Of a DNA stretch of 64,000 nucleotides, positions 26,017-35,066 are shown piece after piece. Origin of the DNA: Paenibacillus marchantiophytorum. GTDB lineage: Bacteria > Bacillota > Bacilli > Paenibacillales > NBRC-103111. Both the position numbers and the translations under genes were made by a program. The notes beneath the pieces were generated by a model that worked only from the letters and a program-made list of their open reading frames with translations, did no database searches and was not told the DNA's origin. The number at the start of each line of letters is the position of its first letter. Within the stretch, counting starts at the first letter, position 1. Location: contig NZ_BMHE01000021.1 of the NCBI RefSeq assembly GCF_014640555.1, positions 1 to 64,000 of the forward strand, read 5' to 3'.

Positions 26017-27909
26017 GTGTTTATATTCAGAAGTGTCGTCGGTAAGCTTTGGTTAACGATTATTGGCTTAGTTGGGGTTGTTTTGCTCATACTAGGCTTT
26101 TTTCTTGTCAATTACATGCAAAACTATTTCTCTCAAGCGAATGATCAGAGTCACATTTTGGAAAAGCTGGCTCTTAAATTCTCAGAGGAAGCTTCCAATC
26201 ATATGTTCAATGAAGAGTTCTATCAATTAAGCAATGAGCTGTTAGGCTTTCAGGACGCGAGAATGCTCATCATCTCGACGGATATGAAAGAAATGGAATT
26301 GCCTATTTCCAAAAGCAGTGAATTAATAAGCTTTCATGCGTCGAACTTCTACACAGCGGCGGAACTTGCCCCCGTCTTCGCGGGTCAGACGATTTCCAAA
26401 CCTGTGAATATGCCTGGCAAAGAGAAATTCAAGCTGGGCAGCGATTATCTGGTCGTGGCTGTGCCCCTGAGGAATCTACAAGGAAACATTGTGGGCGCCA
26501 CGATGATTTATCAATCTTTACAATCTTTAGAAGCTACGCAAAAATACATGCTGAAATTGTTTATCTATGTTTCTATCGTAGGCTTCCTGATGACGACTTT
26601 CTTCGCTTTCTTCTTGTTCTCACGGATAACAAGGCCGCTCCAGCGCTTGAAAAAAGCAGCGGATTTGATCACGATGGGGGAATATGGAACTCGCGTCCCG
26701 ATTCAATCCAAGGATGAGATCGGAGAGCTTGCCAAGACATTCAACCATATGGGTCAGAAAATGCAGGAAAGCATTCGCGCCCTTAGCCAGGAGAAGGAAC
26801 ATTTATCCAGTATTCTGCGCAGTATGACGGACGCGGTTATTACCCTGGATGCCAATGGATTCGTGATGCTTACGAATCCGCAAGGTGAGAAGATTGTGCA
26901 AGAGTGGAGCGAAATTGAATGGTCTGAGGACGATGAGGAAACGCGGCGCTTCCGCAAGCCGGATACCGCGCTCGGTGATTGGGGTCTGACAAGCTTCAGC
27001 AATCCCTATTCGAGTCCTATTCCTGTTCCGTTGATTCCGCTTTTTGAAGCGGTCGTAGATGAATCTTCGGAAGCGGCAACGAAACTGCATGTGCAGAATG
27101 GCGTCTGGTCAGTCGCCATGACACCGCTCTACACAAGCGATCAAGTGCGCGGCGCCGTTGCCGTCTTGCGTAATGTCACAGAGGAGGAGCGGCTCGATAA
27201 GCTGCGCAAAGATTTCGTAGCGAATGTATCGCATGAACTGCGCACGCCGATCTCCATGCTGCAGGGCTACAGCGAAGCTCTGCTGGACGATATTCCCTCC
27301 ACGCCGGAGGAAAGCAAGGAGCTGGTGCAGGTCATTCATGACGAGTCGCTCCGCATGGGACGGCTCGTCCGCGACCTGCTCGACCTGGCCCGGATGGAAG
27401 CCGGCCATCTCGAACTTGTCTTCAGGGAGGTCGAAGTCGACCCCCTGATCAAGCGCATGCACCGCAAGTTCTCGGTGCTGGCCAAAGAGCGAGGCATCGC
27501 GCTAAGCGCATCGCTGCCGGATGAACCGCTCATCCTCCTGCGGGGGGATGAGGACCGGCTCGAGCAGGTGATGACGAACCTGCTCGACAATGCTTTCCGG
27601 CATACAGCCGCAGGGGCCAGTATTGCCGTCAAAGCGGAGTCCGCCGTCTTCAAAGATAAGCCGGCGATTCGCATTGAGGTCTCTGATCAAGGGCAGGGGA
27701 TCCCTGCTGAAGACCTGCCGTTTATTTTTGAACGTTTCTACAAGGCTGATAAGGCCCGTACGCGCGGCTCATCGGGCGGAACAGGACTTGGTCTAGCCAT
27801 CGTCAAAAACATCATAGAAGCACATTATGGCAGCGTTAAGGTGCAAAGCCAACTAGGTCAAGGGACAACCTTCACCATTTTCCTTCCATGTGAACCCAAA
27901 ATAGCTTAA
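26017..27909 (+). CDS. resE: Sensor histidine kinase ResE
   Basis: ResE is the membrane sensor for redox or oxygen signals that controls ResD. The 630-aa protein starts at GTG 26017, one base after the resD stop. Order: membrane span (about 10-30), extracellular sensor (about 35-180), second span (about 185-205), HAMP (about 206-260), PAS domain (about 265-395), HisKA with the phospho-His in NVSHELRTP, and the HATPase domain (NLLDNAFRH, DQGQGIP, GTGLGLAIVK). The kinase half is visibly G+C-richer than the sensor half. A terminator follows. Confidence 0.94.
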   Translation: MFIFRSVVGKLWLTIIGLVGVVLLILGFFLVNYMQNYFSQANDQSHILEKLALKFSEEASNHMFNEEFYQLSNELLGFQDARMLIISTDMKEMELPISKSSELISFHASNFYTAAELAPVFAGQTISKPVNMPGKEKFKLGSDYLVVAVPLRNLQGNIVGATMIYQSLQSLEATQKYMLKLFIYVSIVGFLMTTFFAFFLFSRITRPLQRLKKAADLITMGEYGTRVPIQSKDEIGELAKTFNHMGQKMQESIRALSQEKEHLSSILRSMTDAVITLDANGFVMLTNPQGEKIVQEWSEIEWSEDDEETRRFRKPDTALGDWGLTSFSNPYSSPIPVPLIPLFEAVVDESSEAATKLHVQNGVWSVAMTPLYTSDQVRGAVAVLRNVTEEERLDKLRKDFVANVSHELRTPISMLQGYSEALLDDIPSTPEESKELVQVIHDESLRMGRLVRDLLDLARMEAGHLELVFREVEVDPLIKRMHRKFSVLAKERGIALSASLPDEPLILLRGDEDRLEQVMTNLLDNAFRHTAAGASIAVKAESAVFKDKPAIRIEVSDQGQGIPAEDLPFIFERFYKADKARTRGSSGGTGLGLAIVKNIIEAHYGSVKVQSQLGQGTTFTIFLPCEPKIA

Positions 27910-27928
27910 TATCACGTAATTCGACATG

Positions 27929-27976
27929 AAAAAGGCGTTTGCTGAGAGGATCTCTCAGCAAACGCCTTTGATTTTG
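27929..27976. terminator. Bidirectional terminator between resE and serA
   Basis: AAAGGCGTTTGCTGAGAG and its perfect complement flank a GAT loop, with A-rich and T-rich ends on the two sides. It serves both convergent genes. Confidence 0.92.
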
Positions 27977-28035
27977 TAGAATATTCAGACAAAATCTTGT
28001 TGTTCGTGAAACACTTTGTGGTGTTTGCTTACAAG

Positions 28036-29616
28036 TTATACGGTAAGAGCACGAACATTCACGATTTCTGCTTGTTCCGACAGCTCATCCAATACGTTTG
28101 AAGGTGCTGATTTATCAATCGTCAAGACCATGATGGCAGAACCGCCGATGACTTTACGACCAACCTGCATAGTCGCAATGTTCACGTTGTTTGTTCCGAG
28201 CAGGGTACCTACACGACCGATGATACCAGGCTTATCATTGTGTGAGATCAGCAGCAAGTTGCCTTCAGCTGCGAAATCTACAGGGTATTGGTCGATTCGA
28301 ACGATGCGCTCGCCGTAGCCAGCTAGCAATGTGCCTGCAAGTGTTTTCTCTTCTTGCTTTGTTTTTACTGTAACAGTGACCAAGTTGGTGAAACTGTTGG
28401 ATGTGTTTGATTTCTGAACCACGATGTTCACATCACGCGATTTCGCGAGGTGCATGGCATTGACGATATTGAGGCCTTCAAGTTGTTTCTCGAACACGCC
28501 TTTGACGATGTAGCGAGTTAATGGACTTGTGTCGACATCAATTAAGTCGCCAGCATAGTTGACTACGATTTCGTACACAGCGCCTTGGGCGATTTGACCA
28601 AGAATGGAACCGATTTTTTCGCCAAGTCCGAAATAAGGTTGAAGTATGTTCAATACATTCGCTGGTACTGGCGGCAAGTTAACCGCATTTTTGAATGGTT
28701 CATTGCGCAGGATGTGAAGAACCTCTTCGGAAACATCAATAGCTACGTTTTCTTGCGCTTCAATCGTGGAAGCACCCAGATGAGGCGTTACGATGACTTT
28801 AGGATTGTTCAAGAATGGGTGATCCTGTTGTGGAGGTTCAACTTCGAATACGTCGAAAGCCGCTCCTGCAACAATGCCTTGTTCAATCGCTTCTACCATG
28901 GCCATTTCATCAATGATGCCGCCGCGCGCACAGTTGATCAAACGCATGCCTTTTTTCATGATGTCGAATTGAGGCTTGGAGATCAAGTGACGCGTTTCCG
29001 GTGTGAGGGGTGTATGCACAGTAATGAAATCAGCTTGTGCAACAATTTCATTAACCGTTCCTAATTTAACGCCAATTTTCTCCGCACGTTCTTCCGTTAA
29101 AAACGGATCGTAGCCGATGACTTCCATGCCGAACACTTTAGCGCGTTTCGCTACTTCACTGCCAATACGTCCCATACCGAGAATACCGAGTGTTTTGTTG
29201 CGAAGCTCAACCCCGATGAATTTGCGATCCCATTCGCCGCCAACTGTTTTCTTGTAAGCTTGTGGAATCATGCGTGCTGTAGACATCATCATGGCAAAAG
29301 TAAGCTCGCATGTTGCAATCGTGTTTCCGTCAGGAGCGTTGATCACGATAATTCCGCGTTTTGTAGCAGCTTCCAAATCAATATTGTCAACACCGACACC
29401 AGCACGGCCAATAACCTTGAGCCTCGTGCCAGCACTCATAATTTTCTCCGTTACCTTCGTTTGACTGCGAACAAGAAGTGCGTCATAATCGCCAATGATG
29501 GCGATGAGTTCATCTTCAGAAAGACCAGATTGCTTAACGACTTCTACATCGGTTGCATCATAAAGCATTTGAATTCCCATGTCACTAATTGGATCGGATA
29601 CTAGAACTTTGTACAT
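28036..29616 (-). CDS. serA: D-3-phosphoglycerate dehydrogenase SerA
   Basis: SerA catalyses the first step of serine synthesis, oxidising 3-phosphoglycerate with NAD. The ATG at 29616 (minus strand) follows TAAGGAGGAACC and gives 526 aa. A much longer in-frame reading runs back into the T-box and is not credible. Domains: the NAD-binding Rossmann fold (LGILGMGRIGSEVAKR), catalytic residues around ARGGIIDE and VTPHLGAST, an intervening domain, and a C-terminal ACT domain (about 450-526, DKPGIIGRVGTLLG) for serine feedback. A T-box and a SigA promoter lie upstream. Confidence 0.96.
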   Translation of the reverse strand: MYKVLVSDPISDMGIQMLYDATDVEVVKQSGLSEDELIAIIGDYDALLVRSQTKVTEKIMSAGTRLKVIGRAGVGVDNIDLEAATKRGIIVINAPDGNTIATCELTFAMMMSTARMIPQAYKKTVGGEWDRKFIGVELRNKTLGILGMGRIGSEVAKRAKVFGMEVIGYDPFLTEERAEKIGVKLGTVNEIVAQADFITVHTPLTPETRHLISKPQFDIMKKGMRLINCARGGIIDEMAMVEAIEQGIVAGAAFDVFEVEPPQQDHPFLNNPKVIVTPHLGASTIEAQENVAIDVSEEVLHILRNEPFKNAVNLPPVPANVLNILQPYFGLGEKIGSILGQIAQGAVYEIVVNYAGDLIDVDTSPLTRYIVKGVFEKQLEGLNIVNAMHLAKSRDVNIVVQKSNTSNSFTNLVTVTVKTKQEEKTLAGTLLAGYGERIVRIDQYPVDFAAEGNLLLISHNDKPGIIGRVGTLLGTNNVNIATMQVGRKVIGGSAIMVLTIDKSAPSNVLDELSEQAEIVNVRALTV

Positions 29617-29644
29617 AATTCGGTTCCTCCTTAGAATATGAACA

Positions 29645-29930
29645 TAAAAAAACTCCCAGCCCTCAGGTACAGACATATGATGTCTGTATCCAAGGGACGA
29701 GAGATTGCTTTCGTGGTACCACCCTAGTTCGCTGCCCATTCGCACGGGGAGCCTCAATTGGTCTTGCGACCTGGAACTGTAACGTGTTCCGTTCCGATTG
29801 CATCTACTTAAATTCAATGCAATAACTCTGGAGTGCTCCGTAAATATTCGCTGCCGATTCTCACCTGCCATCGGCTCTCTGAAAGCTACTTTATTTACTT
29901 GGCTCCGTCAACGCTTTACTGTGATAGAAT
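29645..29930 (-). ncRNA. T-box riboswitch controlling serA
   Basis: On the minus strand the leader holds the invariant antiterminator sequence AGGGTGGTACCACG (29725-29712). Stem I elements are an AGAGAG GA-motif and GGTGAGA. A long terminator stem (29705-29653) ends in seven U residues. T-boxes sense uncharged tRNA, and control of serA implies tRNA-Ser. An AGC triplet at 29837-29835 is a candidate specifier, but I cannot fix the specifier loop by eye. Confidence 0.93.
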
Positions 29931-29937
29931 TTTCATT

Positions 29938-29966
29938 AGATTACCATGCGATTGAAATCGTGTCAA
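29938..29966 (-). promoter_or_regulatory. SigA promoter for the serA T-box transcript
   Basis: On the minus strand TTGACA (29966-29961) and TAATCT (29943-29938) are separated by exactly 17 bases, and the predicted transcript starts just before the T-box stem I. The match to consensus is very good. Confidence 0.85.
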
Positions 29967-30146
29967 TACATGTCGAATCAATTTCACAAGAAATTCATAT
30001 TGATTTCTTATGGGAATTGCTCCTAGCTTTTTGTTTATTTTAAAGCAATAAAGATGAGAATGCAATGTAAATTCGCTTGTATTTTTGCCTGTTTTTCGAT
30101 ATCGTACTGTTTACATCGACATTATAGCTATGGAAGGAAAGTGCAT

Positions 30147-30470
30147 ATGGAAGTATCCAGCATTCACCCCCAAAAGTTTGTTGAATTTCTAGATCAACAA
30201 GCGCTGCAAGACAGTGTTATCATTGATGTAAGGGAACCGCATGAATGGGACTTTTATCATCTGGAAGAAGCCAAGCTGATCCCTATGCAGCAAATTCCTC
30301 ATCGGATCGGCGAGCTTCCCGAGGATCAAGATATTTACTTGGTATGTGCGCATGGTGTGCGCAGCCACCGAGTAGCAGAGTATTTGCAAGTGAATGGGAT
30401 CGAGCGGGTCATTAACGTGGATGGCGGCATGGCGGCAATCGCGATGCTCCGCGGGTTTCAATACGACTAA
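30147..30470 (+). CDS. Rhodanese-like domain protein
   Basis: The 107-aa single rhodanese domain probably handles persulfide sulfur. ATG 30147 follows GGAAGGAAAG. The frame continues upstream, but without a ribosome site. The active-site loop CAHGVRS has the catalytic cysteine, and VIIDVREPHEWDFYHL matches the family N-terminal block. It stands alone, divergent from serA, with a hairpin directly after the stop. The substrate is not predictable. Confidence 0.88.
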   Translation: MEVSSIHPQKFVEFLDQQALQDSVIIDVREPHEWDFYHLEEAKLIPMQQIPHRIGELPEDQDIYLVCAHGVRSHRVAEYLQVNGIERVINVDGGMAAIAMLRGFQYD

Positions 30471-30472
30471 CA

Positions 30473-30519
30473 TAAAGGGGCTGATCTGAAGGCAAATTTA
30501 CCTTGAGGCAGCCCCTTTA
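30473..30519. terminator. Terminator-like hairpin after the rhodanese gene
   Basis: TAAAGGGGCTG (30473-30483) pairs perfectly with CAGCCCCTTTA (30509-30519). The T tract is only three to four bases, so termination may be weak or partly symmetrical. Confidence 0.7.
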
Positions 30520-30525
30520 TGAATT

Positions 30526-30561
30526 CAAAAACCTCAATTCACTCAAAAACCTCAATTCACC
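30526..30561. repeat. 18-bp tandem duplication
   Basis: CAAAAACCTCAATTCACT is followed directly by a second copy (last base C). It is non-coding and lies between the rhodanese terminator and the family A array. Confidence 0.8.
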
Positions 30562-30644
30562 ATTCCGCCTATACACAACTTTATAATGCCAATCCAGTTC
30601 ATTAGAATGACAGTTTGATATGCAGGAGCTCAGCGGTGCTCAAC

Positions 30645-31080
30645 CCTATTTGTTAACGTTGTTTTTCAACGTTACAAGTGCTGAAGTAGCCTCAGTCGCC
30701 CTTGTAACGCTGAATTTCAACTTTAACTCGCCTGAAATGTAGTTCCCGAAGTAGGCTCAGACACACTTTAACGCTGAAATTCAACCTTATCCTGCCTGAA
30801 ATGCTGTTCAAGGTGCTCAGTTCTGCTTTTTAACGTTGTTTTTCAACGTTAAGGTTCCTGAAGTAGCCTCTGCCGCCGCTGTAACGTTGAATTTCAACCT
30901 TATATTGCCTGAAACGCTGTTCAAGGTGCTCAGTTCTGCCTTTTAACGTTGTTTTTCAACGTTAAAATTCCGAAGTAGGCTCAGACACAACTGTAACGCT
31001 GAATTTGAACCTTATCCCGCCTGAAATGTCGTTCATGGTGCACAGAGTTGCTTGTTAACGCTGTTTTTCCGCGTTTCGCG
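30645..31080. repeat. Dispersed hairpin repeat, family A, tandem array
   Basis: The motif TTAACGTTG-TTTTT-CAACGTTA occurs at about 30652, 30830 and 30943, with a decayed copy at 31054. Intervals are about 178, 113 and 111 bases. Each is followed by CGAAGTAGGCTCAG or TGAAGTAGCCTC, then GTAACGYTGAATTTCAACCTTA, GCCTGAAA and GTTCAAGGTGCTCAG. The first interval holds an extra half unit. It occupies the centre of a 936-bp gap with no credible gene; reading frames at 31106-31511 lack ribosome sites and run through a terminator. Confidence 0.8.
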
Positions 31081-31302
31081 TGAAACTCCCGTTATCTCTT
31101 GAATTGTGCTGACAGGTTCTTATTCCTTAGAGCAGCTGTATCTCTCTTTGGTAACTTGGGAGCATGGGGGGGATAGGCAAGCTAAAAAGCACTCTCAGCT
31201 AGCTTATTCTCTGTGCGTCGAGCCCCTCCATCATGATAGGGGGCGACACCACAAAGCAAACTCGGGGTGGACTGGGGTCGGGCTTCGCTCAACCCCACCC
31301 CC

Positions 31303-31345
31303 AAAAAGAAGGAGCCAAGCGAACAATCCGCTTAGCTCCTTCTTC
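31303..31345 (-). terminator. Terminator of the 306-aa unknown gene
   Basis: GAAGGAGC and AAGCG pair with CGCTT and GCTCCTTC around a short loop. The five A residues at 31303-31307 give the U tract on the minus strand. It lies about 60 bases past the stop codon. Confidence 0.75.
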
Positions 31346-31406
31346 ACCTTCTACTGCTGACGCGCATTCAACAAAATTACTTTTCAGCCAGCCAGCCATT
31401 TCTTGT

Positions 31407-32327
31407 TTAATTCACATCAGAGAAGAATGGCAGCTGTGGCAGTACTTCGTTGGCGTACCATTTGGATTTGCCTTTGACAAAATCCCCAGAACGGACAGCG
31501 TTCGTACTTAACAGAAGATCCATCGTTTGATTCACATCGCTTACATTCAGTTTCTTTGCTTGTCCCGATGCGATGAATTCATCGATGCGAATTGTAAGAT
31601 CTTGCGGATAAAACGGTATGAACGATTTGTTTTTGAGTAATTTTGCCGTTATGTACAGATTTTTAACATTTATATTCATAGCGCGCCATTGGTCCAAATT
31701 GGCGTTGTTGTTAGGATCGAAGTTCTCGATGTCGTGATCGATGGTTCCGTTCCACGCGACAATAGAATCATAATAATTTTTTTGAGCTGTCAAAGCTTGC
31801 GTTTTGGCTTCTTGGAAATAGGCATCTTTCTGAATGGCGTCCATCAATTGAGCGCCTCTAAGCCCGTTGGCTTTGCTTTGGTAACTTTTCAAAGTGTCCG
31901 CAAACAGCTTCAAACTCTTCAGATAGCCTTGATGGGACTGAACGAGCAGAGGTGAGGAAGCGGGCATGTTCTTGCTTTGCAGGACGCTGTATTTCTCATC
32001 TGCTAATTTATATAGTTCTTTCAATACAGCAGAAGCATCAATCGTGGAATTCCCCAGCTCAATTTGACTCATCAACTCAAACCATTTATTCTGAAATTCC
32101 CTAAAGGGTAAAAAGATGGTATGGTAATATGAAACCAATACTTGTTGATCATAAGCCCCAATTTCTTGGACGACAGCCTTGTCAGCGTTTAAAATTTTAT
32201 CGTATTTTTGATCAGATTTTTCCTGGCCGACTCTCAAACCGTAGAAAAAGGCGCCTAGGATACAAACAAGCATAAAGATAAACATGAGGGCGAATAAATA
32301 ATCTGTGCGGGTAAGACGCTTATCCAT
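31407..32327 (-). CDS. Unknown signal-anchored extracytoplasmic protein
   Basis: I do not recognise this 306-aa protein. The ATG at 32327 follows AAGGAG at good spacing; a TTG two codons upstream is less likely. A single N-terminal membrane span (about 9-30) is followed by a mostly helical, Lys/Gln/Asn-rich soluble domain with no cysteine, presumably outside the cell. It stands between two unrelated genes, divergent from the CPBP protease gene. No catalytic motif is visible. Confidence 0.75.
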   Translation of the reverse strand: MDKRLTRTDYLFALMFIFMLVCILGAFFYGLRVGQEKSDQKYDKILNADKAVVQEIGAYDQQVLVSYYHTIFLPFREFQNKWFELMSQIELGNSTIDASAVLKELYKLADEKYSVLQSKNMPASSPLLVQSHQGYLKSLKLFADTLKSYQSKANGLRGAQLMDAIQKDAYFQEAKTQALTAQKNYYDSIVAWNGTIDHDIENFDPNNNANLDQWRAMNINVKNLYITAKLLKNKSFIPFYPQDLTIRIDEFIASGQAKKLNVSDVNQTMDLLLSTNAVRSGDFVKGKSKWYANEVLPQLPFFSDVN

Positions 32328-32418
32328 AATCAAGCTCCTTATTCTCTCTTTTTCTTTTAACTTAGTATAGGGGAAATAGCTATAAAAGGGAATATGTCAG
32401 GAAAAGAGGTATTTCGAC

Positions 32419-33030
32419 ATGAAAAAATTCGATTTTAAAAACATTCGTTTTGGAAAAGTGGATATGAATGAGTTAAATGACCGAACTTTATTGCTTAATC
32501 TGTACATAACCCAACTGCTTACGCTTATTATCGGAATTATCATCTTATTATTTCAGAGCAATTCTAAGATTCTTTCGATTTTGTCGTTTCATGGCGGTTG
32601 GAAAGTGCCGATGTGGGGGACTATATTTGCACTGCTTGTTCTTGGTGTTGATATTTTAATCTCGAGATGGGTGCCCAAAGAAGTATCCGATGATGGCGGG
32701 ATTAATGAAATGCTGTTCGGGAAAAGGGCACTTTGGCACATCGCGCTTATTTCTCTGATTGTGGCTATTTGCGAAGAAATGCTTTTTCGCGGTGCGATCC
32801 AGCATGCTTGGGGTCCTTATTGGACCAGTATTTTGTTCGCGGCTATTCATATTCGGTACTTACAGCACTGGTTAATGACGGGAATGGTCTTTAGTATTAG
32901 TTATGGACTTGGTTGGATCTATCTTCAAACAGGCAGTTTATGGACCCCCATAATTGCTCATTTTATTATTGATTTTGTGATGGGCTGCATATTGCGGTTT
33001 AGCAAGGAGGAGGAAGAACAGAGCGTATGA
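32419..33030 (+). CDS. CPBP family intramembrane metalloprotease
   Basis: The 203-aa polytopic membrane protein (about five to six helices) carries the CPBP (CAAX protease/bacteriocin-processing) motifs EEMLFRG near residue 118, FAAIH, and a final HFIIDF. These supply the glutamates and histidines of the putative metal site. The first motif is slightly atypical (EEMLFR rather than EExxxR with a second Arg). It overlaps the downstream small gene by four bases (ATGA). Substrates of this family are mostly unknown. Confidence 0.85.
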   Translation: MKKFDFKNIRFGKVDMNELNDRTLLLNLYITQLLTLIIGIIILLFQSNSKILSILSFHGGWKVPMWGTIFALLVLGVDILISRWVPKEVSDDGGINEMLFGKRALWHIALISLIVAICEEMLFRGAIQHAWGPYWTSILFAAIHIRYLQHWLMTGMVFSISYGLGWIYLQTGSLWTPIIAHFIIDFVMGCILRFSKEEEEQSV

Positions 33031-33230
33031 ATGCAGAAGGAAACACGCCGCTGCGGTCTAATCGCAGCTCAAAGGAAATGCCAGTGGATGAAACTTATTT
33101 ACCGCCACGTAAAGCAGTGCATCCCTCTGAGCAAGGAAAGTGGACAGGCATTTTCTACCTCAGCTTACTCTGGATTTTCATTATTCTTGTTGTAGGTCTG
33201 ACCATTTGGGGCATAAAATACTATTCTTAG
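33027..33230 (+). CDS. Small single-span membrane protein, unknown
   Basis: The 67-aa product has a polar N-terminal half and one hydrophobic helix (about 42-63). The ATG overlaps the CPBP protease stop and is preceded by AGGAGGAGG within that gene, so expression is coupled. I recognise no family. It may be a partner or substrate of the protease, but that is inference from position only. A terminator follows. Confidence 0.7.
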   Translation: MNAEGNTPLRSNRSSKEMPVDETYLPPRKAVHPSEQGKWTGIFYLSLLWIFIILVVGLTIWGIKYYS

Positions 33231-33276
33231 ACCTATAAAAAATGGGTCTGTCGAACTATGTCGAAATATCGAAATC

Positions 33277-33307
33277 AAAAGCTATGATAGAATCATAGCT
33301 TTTTTTG
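33277..33307 (+). terminator. Rho-independent terminator
   Basis: AAAAGCTATGAT-aga-ATCATAGCTTTTTTT forms a stem of about 12 bp with a U tract. Confidence 0.88.
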
Positions 33308-33342
33308 TTGTTTAAATTTACTTGAACGGGGGATTCTGAGAA

Positions 33343-34998
33343 ATGAAAATCACTCATACACAGCGATGGATTTCCTTTTTGAAAGTCACAGTCATACTTT
33401 TTGTTTTCTTATCAAGTTTTGTTTGGTCGGCCAAGCCCTCCTATGCTTTTTCTTATGAATACCTCAGTTATCCACAAGGGAATGTAGGTCTCTTACGTCC
33501 CAATACGGGGCTGTCCGTAGAATTCAGTGACAGCATGTCCCCGGATAGCTACCAAATGTACATCAATGAAGATGAAGTGACAGCTACATTTGATCCGACA
33601 TCGCATAAATATGATTATTTGCCAAAAGCTGATTTAAAGCCGGGCGCGTATAAAGCTCGCATGACCTTCAATTTCAAAGGGTATCCACCAATATCTATTA
33701 ATTGGACATTCTCGGTAATCAAGTCTGCCGTTTCGTTGTCATCCGAAGTGTCCAAAGAGCAGGAAGACGGATTGCGAGCCATCAATGATTACCGATTGAA
33801 ACTAGGATTATCCAAAGTTAAGTTCAGTGATGCCTTAAATACGGCAGCTCAGAAGCATGCGCAGTATTTGCTCCTAAATAAAATCGATCCGATTAATACC
33901 TCCGTCTCGCTGCATGATGAGAAACCAGGGTTACCGGGGTTTATCGGCAAATCATTAAGTGAACGGGCGGGGTACATAGGTTACTCACGGGCAAGCAGTG
34001 AAGATGTGGCGTTTAATCCGGTCTCATTAGTTGAAGCGATCGACAGTCTCTTTGACGCTCCCTATCATCGCTCACCGTTCCTGGTGCCGAGTTTAGATGA
34101 AATTGGCGTATTTCGAGCAGGGGATTACCATGTTATTGAATTCGGTTTTGCTGAGGGCGCTGCTCCGGAACTAGTCGTCTCGCCTAGCAATAAGGATGGT
34201 TATGTCCCAACCAACTTTGATGGACACGAATCGCCGGATCCACTTCGCATTCATGCGGGATTGGCCTATCCGGTAGGTTATCCAATTATGGCCTCAGTGA
34301 ACGGGGGTGGCGTTAAGAAAGTTGCTTTACAGGAAGCGGAACTGAAGGATGAAGCGGGGAATACACTCACTTTGCTGAAGAATGATTCGGTGAGAGATAC
34401 TCATTTGGAGACGGAAGTGATTCTAATGCCTTCCAAACCGCTTGAATTCGATAAAACGTACAAAGCATCTATTAAGCTTACGGCAGCGATGGAGGATGGC
34501 TCTTCCAAATCTTATTCGAAAGAATGGACCTTCCACACTGAACCAAGCAAGGGGTACGGGGTCGCGAAGCTTCACGAAGATGCAGCGACGTATGCCAATC
34601 AGATGGTTGAACCAGCAGCAAAAGGAAATCACCTTGTCACGATTGGACTAACGGGTGATACCTATACCCTTGATCAAGTGCCTTACCCGATGAAACAAAA
34701 GCCGTATTTGCGTGATGGCACTACCTATCTCTACATCAGAGATTTGGCCGCGGCGCTAGGCGCTACAGTGGAATGGGACGACAAACAGAAAGCTGCTGTA
34801 TATAAAAAAGGCGATAAAAACATTTTATTCTTTACGAATAGAAGTGCTTATAGCCTAAACGGTGTAGAAACCTCAACGGATACAGCCGCGCTGCTTATTA
34901 ACGAAACGACAATGATCCCTGTTCGCTTGCTATCAGAGGCGCTTGGCGCGAATGTCGCCTATGAAGCGAGCACCAAGACCGTCAAAATCAGTTACTGA
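33343..34998 (+). CDS. Secreted CAP-domain protein with C-terminal copper-amine-oxidase-like stalk domain
   Basis: The 551-aa exported protein has a signal peptide (about 1-31, ending SYAF). An Ig-like region (about 35-125) is followed by a CAP/SCP domain (about 145-285, AINDYRLKLGL and LNTAAQKHAQYL). A second Ig-like region (about 300-400) precedes the C-terminal stalk domain (about 455-551, YLYIRDLAAALGATVEWDD and PVRLLSEALGANVAYE) common in Paenibacillus envelope proteins. The role is probably in the envelope or spore surface, but no substrate is evident. The ATG follows GGGGGAT. Confidence 0.85.
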   Translation: MKITHTQRWISFLKVTVILFVFLSSFVWSAKPSYAFSYEYLSYPQGNVGLLRPNTGLSVEFSDSMSPDSYQMYINEDEVTATFDPTSHKYDYLPKADLKPGAYKARMTFNFKGYPPISINWTFSVIKSAVSLSSEVSKEQEDGLRAINDYRLKLGLSKVKFSDALNTAAQKHAQYLLLNKIDPINTSVSLHDEKPGLPGFIGKSLSERAGYIGYSRASSEDVAFNPVSLVEAIDSLFDAPYHRSPFLVPSLDEIGVFRAGDYHVIEFGFAEGAAPELVVSPSNKDGYVPTNFDGHESPDPLRIHAGLAYPVGYPIMASVNGGGVKKVALQEAELKDEAGNTLTLLKNDSVRDTHLETEVILMPSKPLEFDKTYKASIKLTAAMEDGSSKSYSKEWTFHTEPSKGYGVAKLHEDAATYANQMVEPAAKGNHLVTIGLTGDTYTLDQVPYPMKQKPYLRDGTTYLYIRDLAAALGATVEWDDKQKAAVYKKGDKNILFFTNRSAYSLNGVETSTDTAALLINETTMIPVRLLSEALGANVAYEASTKTVKISY

Positions 34999-35012
34999 GT
35001 AAATACCGATTA

Positions 35013-35066
35013 TAAAAAAAAGGCTGTTTCAAAAGGTTGAAAACCTTTCGGGCAGCCTTTTTTATT
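35013..35066 (+). terminator. Rho-independent terminator after the CAP-domain gene
   Basis: AAAAAAAAGGCTG pairs with CAGCCTTTTTT, enclosing an inner AAGGT/ACCTT stem. A tract of nine G residues lies just downstream at 35092-35100. Confidence 0.85.

Noticed and set aside
28036..29871. 611-codon reading of serA
   Set aside because: The extra 85 codons run through the T-box riboswitch; ATG 29616 with TAAGGAGG gives the normal 526 aa.
30645..31080. Regular repeats that could suggest a CRISPR array
   Set aside because: The units are about 113 bases with internal palindromes and drift, spacers are not unique, and no cas gene is present.
31106..31511. Two overlapping plus-strand frames of 84 and 92 codons
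   Set aside because: No ribosome sites; they cross a terminator and the 3' end of the minus-strand gene.
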